Source: UBA946 sp031550725 (lineage in GTDB: Bacteria > Bacillota > Clostridia > Oscillospirales > Ruminococcaceae). From it: a DNA stretch of 64,000 bases. Position 1 is the stretch's first letter. Every line of letters begins with the position of its first letter. Shown here in pieces: positions 33,008 to 38,315 of the stretch. The stretch spans positions 310,001 to 374,000 of the forward strand of contig JAVBOH010000008.1 in assembly GCA_031550725.1 (NCBI GenBank). The letters run 5' to 3'. The notes below the pieces were generated by a model that worked only from the letters and a program-made list of their open reading frames with translations, had not been told where the DNA came from and did no database searches. Position numbers and translations under genes: made by a program.

Positions 33008-34390
33008 ATGATAGTAAAGAATAAAAAAGACAGAGAACAATATGAATTATTCAACATAGAAGACTTTGTGCCAGCAGAACATTTACTAAGAAAAATAGAA
33101 AATGCAATAAATTTTGATAAGATATATGAGTTCGTAGAGGACTTGTACTGTGAAGATAACGGAAGACCAAGTATCGACCCAGTAATATTATTCAAGATGG
33201 TAATAATACAGCATATATACGGAATACCATCCTTAAGAAAAACAGCAGAAGAAGTAAGAATGAATGTAGCATATAGATGGTTTTTAGGGTATTTGATGAA
33301 TGAGCAAACACCTCACTTTTCCACAATCAGCTACAACTTTAAACATAGATATACAAGCGAAATGATAGAAAAGATATTCTATTGGATATTGAGTGAAATA
33401 GATGGTGCTGGCTATCTATCACCAGAAGCAGTATTTGTAGACGGAACACATATCAAGGCAAATGCAAATATGAAAAAAGTGGTTAAAAAGACAATTCCAA
33501 AAGCATCGAAAATATATGAAGAACAGCTAATGGAAGAAATAAATGAAGATCGTGCAGAGCATGGTAAAAAGCCATTTGACGGTCCAAAAAAGCCAGAGGA
33601 AAAGGTAATAAATGAATCAACAACTGACCCAGAGAGCGGAGTTTTTCACAAGGGTGAACATAAAAAATGTCTTGCATATTCAGCACAGACAGCATGTGAT
33701 AAAAACGGCTACATAATGGATGTAACAGTAAATCCAGGAAGCATGCATGACAGTGTTGCATTTGATGGTTTGTATGACAGATTGATAGAACATTACCCTG
33801 AAATCAAGGAAGTAGTAGCAGATGCAGGTTACAAAACACCATGGATATGCAAAAGAATATTTGATGATAACAGAATACCAGTTTTGCCATACAAAAGACC
33901 AATGGGAAATTCCGATTTTTTTAGACCACACAGCTATGTTTATGATGAACATTACGATTGTATCCTGTGTCCTGAGCATTATGTATTAAGCTACGCAACA
34001 ACAAATCGTGATGGTTACCGAGAGTTCAAAAGCAAGTATTATATATGTGAAAAATGTCCTTCAAGAAGTCAATGTACTAATAGTTCTAAATGTGAGAAAA
34101 CAGTTACTAAACACATTTGGAGTGACTACCTTGACAGAGCTGAGGATATTCGTCATACTCCACAGTACAAGGCTCTTTACAGTAAACGTAAAGAAACAAT
34201 TGAAAGAGTGTTTGCTGACGCTAAAGAAAAATATTCTATGCGTTACACACTTTACAGAGGCTTAACTCAAGTTACTAATTGGGTTAGGCTTAAGTTTGCT
34301 GCCATGAACCTCAAAAAATACGCTATTCATAAGGGTAAAACCTTATGTCCTACTGGCTTTTTATGCGTTTTCTTTGTGGCTTTTGCTTGA
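33008..34390 (+). CDS. IS1182-type DDE transposase
   Basis: 460 residues from ATG 33008, preceded by AGGGTGATAAAG; a GTG at 32999 is inside that site. The N-terminal DUF772-type region (DFVPAEHLLRKIENAINFDKIY, DNGRPSIDPVILFKMVIIQHIYG) is followed by the catalytic DDE domain. The first Asp is in VFVDGTHIKANAN, the second in VVADAGYKTPW, and the Glu in ETIERVFADAKEKYSMRYTLYRG. A Cys cluster near 315-350 (CPEHYVL, CEKCPSRSQC) is common in the family. No frameshift or stop, so the element looks active or recently active. Confidence 0.93.
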   Translation: MIVKNKKDREQYELFNIEDFVPAEHLLRKIENAINFDKIYEFVEDLYCEDNGRPSIDPVILFKMVIIQHIYGIPSLRKTAEEVRMNVAYRWFLGYLMNEQTPHFSTISYNFKHRYTSEMIEKIFYWILSEIDGAGYLSPEAVFVDGTHIKANANMKKVVKKTIPKASKIYEEQLMEEINEDRAEHGKKPFDGPKKPEEKVINESTTDPESGVFHKGEHKKCLAYSAQTACDKNGYIMDVTVNPGSMHDSVAFDGLYDRLIEHYPEIKEVVADAGYKTPWICKRIFDDNRIPVLPYKRPMGNSDFFRPHSYVYDEHYDCILCPEHYVLSYATTNRDGYREFKSKYYICEKCPSRSQCTNSSKCEKTVTKHIWSDYLDRAEDIRHTPQYKALYSKRKETIERVFADAKEKYSMRYTLYRGLTQVTNWVRLKFAAMNLKKYAIHKGKTLCPTGFLCVFFVAFA

Positions 34391-34400
34391 TTACAAAATC

Positions 34401-34432
34401 AAACCCCAATTTCTTGCGAAATTGGGGTTTTT
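34401..34432 (+). terminator. Terminator at the IS right end
   Basis: AAACCCCAATTTC and GAAATTGGGGTTT arms with T-run, directly after the transposase stop. Confidence 0.8.
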
Positions 34433-34449
34433 CTACAGACTGAAACCGC

Positions 34450-34568
34450 TTGACATATTTGCCAAGCGGTTTTATAATGCTAATAGAGGGTATACCGATA
34501 GTGGTGCTCCCAAAATTCATGTTATAAAAAAATAACCGTTACTTTGTGAGAGTGGGCGGTTATTTTTT
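34450..34568 (+). ncRNA. Candidate antisense antitoxin RNA of a type I module (copy 1)
   Basis: Promoter TTGACA (34450-34455), 17-base spacer, TATAAT (34473-34478); the -35 lies within the duplicated fba terminator stem. The predicted RNA (~34485-34568) has a GGGTATACC/GGTGCTCCC 5' region and ends in AAATAACCG...CGGTTATTTTTT. That hairpin has T-runs on both strands, so it can stop both transcripts. The RNA is complementary to the end and 3' untranslated part of the small hydrophobic peptide gene on the minus strand. The layout resembles txpA/RatA and bsrG/SR4 of Bacillus; the equivalence is inference. Confidence 0.6.
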
Positions 34569-34646
34569 ATCTCTAAAAAATGCGTGATAAACTAGTAGAA
34601 TGTTGCATAATGCTATAATTAATTGAAAAAAATCATTCCACAACAT
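34560..34646 (-). CDS. Candidate type I toxin, 28-residue hydrophobic peptide
   Basis: ATG 34646 to TAA 34560. The peptide begins MLWNDFFQLIIALCNILL and ends VYHAFFRDKK: one membrane-spanning stretch and a charged C-terminus, as in small type I toxins. The stop codon is embedded in AAAAAATAACCG, the start of the shared bidirectional terminator. A perfect palindrome (ATTCTAAGAATAAATTCTTAGAAT, split at its centre) lies immediately upstream of the ATG and no clear ribosome binding site is seen, consistent with restrained translation. The NILLVYHAFFRD segment is repeated in a second copy at 37924-37995, which argues that the peptide is real. No experimental support. Confidence 0.6.
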   Translation of the reverse strand: MLWNDFFQLIIALCNILLVYHAFFRDKK

Positions 34647-34849
34647 AATTCTAAGAATTTATTCTTAGAATTTAATCACACTCCCTTATGTAAAGGGAGC
34701 ACCGCCTACCATGTTATTTTCATAACCCACGATATACCCATATTCAAATAATACTACAATATTCGACATTTATTAATATTATTAAACAAAGCATATTGTA
34801 ATAAACCGAACTTGTTTAACTAATTGTATATTTAATATAGTATACCTCA
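34647..34849 (-). other. Upstream region of the type I toxin candidate
   Basis: No other gene is seen. On the minus strand a GGGTATATCGTGGG ... GGCGGTGCTCCC segment resembles the 5' part of the antisense RNA, and CTCCCTTTACATAAGGGAG forms a hairpin. These would sit in a long 5' untranslated region of the toxin mRNA. A clear toxin promoter was not identified. Confidence 0.4.
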
Positions 34850-34882
34850 AACAGCGTATGTTTTTTACATACGCTGTTTTAT
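34850..34882. terminator. Terminator-like hairpin
   Basis: AACAGCGTATG and CATACGCTGTT arms followed by TTATT on the plus strand. No plus-strand gene leads into it, so it may end an unrecognised short transcript or act as a boundary. Confidence 0.55.
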
Positions 34883-34893
34883 TGTTAAATGTA

Positions 34894-34922
34894 TTTACAA
34901 AAATATAAATATAGTGTATGAT
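34894..34922 (+). promoter_or_regulatory. Promoter of the lipoprotein gene
   Basis: TTTACA (34894-34899), 17-base spacer, TATGAT (34917-34922). Confidence 0.65.
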
Positions 34923-34957
34923 GAATGAGTATATTAAATTTTGAAGGAGCTATGAAA

Positions 34958-35668
34958 ATGAAAAAGAATATTATGGTAATTTTGGCGAGTGCATTATGTT
35001 TTATAATGCTCACAGCTTGTAGTGGTAACGAGGGGCAGACTATGAGAAGTGTAAACTTCGGTGAAAAGCGTGATTTATCTGCAGTTGCAGCATATGATTT
35101 CAACACAGTCCAAAGGCTTGAAGTATTGAAACAAAATGAAAGTCAGGCATATAAGCTATATAAACAGATGCTTCAAAGCGATACTATTTATTATGGACTT
35201 GAATATGCAGACGGCGGGTTGGAAATGTTTTTTGCTAAGGATGAAGCAAATAATTATGTTTCAAAATTTAATATGGATGGTAAATCAACAGCGGCGTACT
35301 ATGATGGAACTGCTATAACAATTTATACATCTGACAGCACCGAAGCTTACAGAACAACTGATGTTACTGATACTAATATTAATAGTGACCTTGACATAAG
35401 TGCAATAGCCGGAGATTTTTTTTCTAATCTAAAGGTCTGGTCTGAAAATGATTATGACACGATTTATACATATGATATTTTTCTTGATGATAATAAATAT
35501 ACTTATGAAATTTATACATCGGGCGGTTATTGTTTTGACGAAGATGGCTATTTATGTAAAATCGATACAGCAAACGGCAGTTTTCTTATTCATGATTTTG
35601 TGTTTAATGTACCAACAGATGCTTTTGTTCAGCCAGAGGGGTATACTATTAGTAATTTAGAGGAGTAA
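34958..35668 (+). CDS. Lipoprotein of unknown function
   Basis: 236 residues from ATG 34958, preceded by AAGGAG with 8-base spacing; the ATG 6 bases earlier is too close to the site. The signal peptide MKKNIMVILASALCFIMLTAC has a clear lipobox (MLTAC). The mature part is rich in Asp, Tyr and Thr (YKLYKQMLQSDTIYYGLEYADGG, YYDGTAITIYTSDSTEAYRTTDV) and looks like a beta-rich extracellular domain, perhaps of the LolA/RseB-like sort. I do not recognise a named family. It is monocistronic between the toxin locus and the anchored surface protein. Confidence 0.8.
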   Translation: MKKNIMVILASALCFIMLTACSGNEGQTMRSVNFGEKRDLSAVAAYDFNTVQRLEVLKQNESQAYKLYKQMLQSDTIYYGLEYADGGLEMFFAKDEANNYVSKFNMDGKSTAAYYDGTAITIYTSDSTEAYRTTDVTDTNINSDLDISAIAGDFFSNLKVWSENDYDTIYTYDIFLDDNKYTYEIYTSGGYCFDEDGYLCKIDTANGSFLIHDFVFNVPTDAFVQPEGYTISNLEE

Positions 35669-36150
35669 GGGGTATATAATACATATGAATTACTCATTTT
35701 ACAGCGAATTGACTATACAAATCAAAATTTAACAAAAAAATTTGTAAAAATTATTCGTTGACATATACCCCCCAATATGTTATTATAACTAAGGCGAGGG
35801 AAATACAAGTACCTAAAGCCTATGACTTATAGAACAGCGTTAAACTGTTTGAGTTATTGCTTGTTATTACAAATCGGTTACGAATATTTCAATATAGTTA
35901 CTGAAAAATTTGATTTTTTCGTATTTGTAATGAAAAACTTCGTAAAAAGTGTACAGTATTGATGAAAAACAAATTTAAATTTTGTATCAGATGTACATTG
36001 ACACTTTGGCTCCGAGATGTTAAAATATAAGCGTGACATAAACAAATACGTTTTTCGTAAATGTTCGGGTCATATATTAATATTGGTTTCCATTTCTATT
36101 TGGAAATAAATAAAGAAAAAAATTTAAAACAAAACAAGGAGGATTTTTTC
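35669..36150 (+). promoter_or_regulatory. Two-promoter leader region of the surface protein gene
   Basis: No gene seen. Promoter 1: TTGACA (35759-35764), 17-base spacer, TATTAT (35782-35787). Promoter 2: TTGACA (35998-36003), 17-base spacer, TAAAAT (36021-36026). The 200 bases between them (starting AAGGCGAGGGAAATACAAG) may form RNA structure; an AAAGCC segment is reminiscent of c-di-GMP riboswitches but the other conserved parts are missing. From promoter 2 the leader is about 120 bases and ends in AAGGAGG. Confidence 0.5.
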
Positions 36151-37626
36151 ATGAACATGAAAAAAACAATCGCAGCTGTTTCAGCTGCTGCTGTAGCTGT
36201 TTCTGCAATGGCTACTACTGTTAACGCTGCATTCGACAAGCAGGAACTTACTTTTAACCTAGTTGAGAAGTATATGGAAGACGTTATGGGCACAATCACT
36301 TTTTCCGCTGCTTATAACCTAGAGGATGATGCTGCTCCTGTATTCAAACTTGATCTTTCTGCTGTTACTGCTGACATTGATTTTGGTGATGCTGTATTTA
36401 CTGTAACTGCTGTTGCACCTAACGGTGATAAGTCTGTTAGCACTTACAATAATAAGAATGGTTCAACTAAGGTTATCATGTCTTCTTCTGACTCAGTTGC
36501 TACTCTTACTCTTCCAACTGCAGTTGTTGATGGTTCAGATGTAACTGTTGCTGTTACTGTTAGCCACTCAATTGATGATATGGATGTTTTGAAGGCGTCT
36601 GATTTGGCTGGTAAGGCTATCGTAGTTTCTGGTGCTGGTGTTTATTCTCAGACTGGTACAACTACTTCTGGTCTAACTGAGGCTGCTGAAAAGCTTTCTG
36701 ACACTAAGAGACCTATGGTTACTAACCTAAACGGTATCATGGCTCAGAGCGATATGTATTATTACGGTGGTAATGGATACAACTACAACACTGTATATGG
36801 CTTTGCTGAAGCTGAATGTGGCACTTACATGGATTTGATCCAGTACCTTCAGTCTGCTCAGCTTAAGGGCGACTGGAATCCAGCTCCTTACACAAACGTT
36901 AGAGCTGTTCTAAACGATGCTGTTGCTAACTATGACAACATCAGCGTTACTTTCTACACAGCTGCTGAGAAGGTTGCTGAAGAATCATGGCACACATATT
37001 GTGGCGATGGCAACCACGTTATCGGTTCTTACCAGAGCTGGGGCGAAGTTGACTGCACTAAGTTCGGTCAGCAGGTTTACAACACTTATGCTGGTAACAC
37101 TGGTTACATCAACTACAACTGGACTGGTTTCAACCTATTCAACGGCGCTCTAGTTGTTAACAAGACTTTCACTATGAGCCTTTCTGATGTTAATGCTTTC
37201 ACTTACAATGCTGACAGCATGACATTCTCATGGAACACAGTTATGGATACTAACTCTGGTTCTGCTGTAAATGCTTACGCTAAGTACATCCAGACTATCG
37301 ACTTCATGACTTCTACTAAGTGGTACTGGGATCACGTAACTTTCGTTCTTGAGAACAAGGAAGCTGAAGACCTAGACGTATCTACTGGTATTGATGAAGA
37401 TACTGATACTCTTGATGAAGATGATGATGTAGAAGATATCGACGATACTGATGATATCGATGATACTGATGATATCGATGATACTGATGACGTTGATGTT
37501 GATGTTGAAGTTGAAGTAGAAGACACACCTGTTGCTAACGCTGTAACTGGTAACGCTTCTGTTGCTCTTGCTGTAATCCCAGTTGCTCTTGCTGCTGCTG
37601 CTATCGTAGCTAAGAAGAGAAGCTAA
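36151..37626 (+). CDS. Secreted cell-wall-anchored protein with NAVTG-type sorting signal
   Basis: 491 residues from ATG 36151, preceded by AAGGAGG at 8-base spacing. The signal peptide is MNMKKTIAAVSAAAVAVSAM with cleavage after ATTVNAA. The body (~30-410) is rich in Asp, Thr, Tyr and Asn and has no recognised domain. Residues ~415-455 are an acidic DDTDDI-type repeat encoded by 18-base direct repeats at about 37438-37495. The C-terminus is a textbook sorting signal: NAVTGN, a hydrophobic stretch (ASVALAVIPVALAAAAIVA), then KKRS. Strong codon bias toward frequent codons and two promoters suggest high expression. It is the only sorting-signal protein in the window and so the likeliest visible client of the sortase array. 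Confidence 0.85.
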   Translation: MNMKKTIAAVSAAAVAVSAMATTVNAAFDKQELTFNLVEKYMEDVMGTITFSAAYNLEDDAAPVFKLDLSAVTADIDFGDAVFTVTAVAPNGDKSVSTYNNKNGSTKVIMSSSDSVATLTLPTAVVDGSDVTVAVTVSHSIDDMDVLKASDLAGKAIVVSGAGVYSQTGTTTSGLTEAAEKLSDTKRPMVTNLNGIMAQSDMYYYGGNGYNYNTVYGFAEAECGTYMDLIQYLQSAQLKGDWNPAPYTNVRAVLNDAVANYDNISVTFYTAAEKVAEESWHTYCGDGNHVIGSYQSWGEVDCTKFGQQVYNTYAGNTGYINYNWTGFNLFNGALVVNKTFTMSLSDVNAFTYNADSMTFSWNTVMDTNSGSAVNAYAKYIQTIDFMTSTKWYWDHVTFVLENKEAEDLDVSTGIDEDTDTLDEDDDVEDIDDTDDIDDTDDIDDTDDVDVDVEVEVEDTPVANAVTGNASVALAVIPVALAAAAIVAKKRS

Positions 37627-37709
37627 TTATAGCCCTTTTAAAGAAATAGATAAATCCCTTATATTTAATGTTTTTTAAATAGTGGGCATTTACTAACATC
37701 AAACTTTCG

Positions 37710-37748
37710 AACGCTGTCCGTATGCAGAACGGACAGCGTTCTTTTTAT
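37710..37748 (+). terminator. Terminator after the surface protein
   Basis: AACGCTGTCCGT and ACGGACAGCGTT arms followed by CTTTTTATT. Confidence 0.85.
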
Positions 37749-37803
37749 TCTGCAATAAAAAAGCATACCCCTGTGGGTATACTTTTGAAATGTAATTAAA
37801 GTG

Positions 37804-37930
37804 TTGATATAATTTGCAAAAAGCTGTATAATATAAATAAAGAGAGCATATCGTTGATAGATGGCTGCTCCCAAAATACGCTAAGTTAAAAAATAACCGT
37901 TTTAGTTGGGGAACTAGGAGCGGTTATTTT
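37804..37930 (+). ncRNA. Candidate type I antitoxin RNA (copy 2)
   Basis: Promoter TTGATA (37804-37809), 17-base spacer, TATAAT (37827-37832). The predicted transcript (~37839-37930) contains GGCTGCTCCC and ends in AAAATAACCG...CGGTTATTTTTC. Layout and end hairpin match the copies at 34485 and 13500. Confidence 0.55.
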
Positions 37931-37995
37931 TCGTTGTCACGAAAAAATGCGTGATAAACCAACAGGATATTAAAAACAGTAAAAATATATATAAT
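37924..37995 (-). pseudogene. Frameshifted copy of the type I toxin peptide
   Basis: The open stretch ends NILLVYHAFFRDNEK, nearly the same as the intact copy at 34560, with its stop again inside AAAAATAACCG. No start codon lies in this frame. An ATG at 38005 opens a peptide (MNLNYIYF) in the adjacent frame, and removing one T from the T5 run near 37985 would join them into a 26-residue toxin. So the copy is broken by a single-base slip, or the base is an assembly error. Confidence 0.6.
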
Positions 37996-38036
37996 TCAAA
38001 TTCATGTGGAAAAATGTCGAATAAACATACTGTAAT

Positions 38037-38071
38037 AAAATGCTCATTTTAAACAAAATGAGCATTTTTTA
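38037..38071 (+). terminator. Terminator-like hairpin upstream of the transport locus
   Basis: AAAATGCTCATTTT and AAAATGAGCATTTT arms followed by TT. It separates the toxin copy from the SBP promoter. Confidence 0.65.
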
Positions 38072-38146
38072 TACATTTACTTAAAGGTTTAAGTTGATTT
38101 TTCGATAGTTTTTGTAAAAATTAACTATAAAATTGTTCGATTTTGC

Positions 38147-38175
38147 TTGACATTACTGTGCTAAATTGATATAAT
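38147..38175 (+). promoter_or_regulatory. Promoter of the sugar-transport locus
   Basis: TTGACA (38147-38152), 17-base spacer, TATAAT (38170-38175); leader of about 135 bases. No obvious catabolite-control site was found by eye. Confidence 0.8.
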
Positions 38176-38315
38176 ATTAATGCAACTTTATATATTTTCA
38201 TTTGATGTGTACTATTTTTTTGTGTAATTGTCATAAATTTATCAAAAGGACATTTGCATATTGCCAATAGGTAAAAGTGTTTAAAGCAATATTATTTTGA
38301 AGGGTGGTCTATAAG

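Larger units (their letters stand above)
32933..34443 (+). mobile_element. Insertion sequence, IS1182-type, intact
   Basis: 1511 bases. Terminal inverted repeats TCAGTCTGTCGAAAAA (left) and its complement with one mismatch (TCAGTCTGTAGAAAAA) at the right. One complete DDE transposase gene. Terminator hairpins just inside both ends (32949-32972 and 34401-34432) would isolate the transposase from outside transcription. It is flanked by a 26-base near-identical duplication containing a stem-loop. Insertion into and duplication of palindromes is reported for relatives of this family. Confidence 0.85.

Noticed and set aside
35790..35900. c-di-GMP-I riboswitch before the surface protein
   Set aside because: Only short pieces (AAAGCC, GGTTACG) resemble the consensus; the tetraloop/receptor and the conserved purine-rich core could not be aligned.
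37332..37526. Minus-strand Ser/Thr-rich open frame
   Set aside because: It is the antisense of the Asp-rich repeat in the surface protein; the plus-strand protein has a signal peptide and sorting signal.
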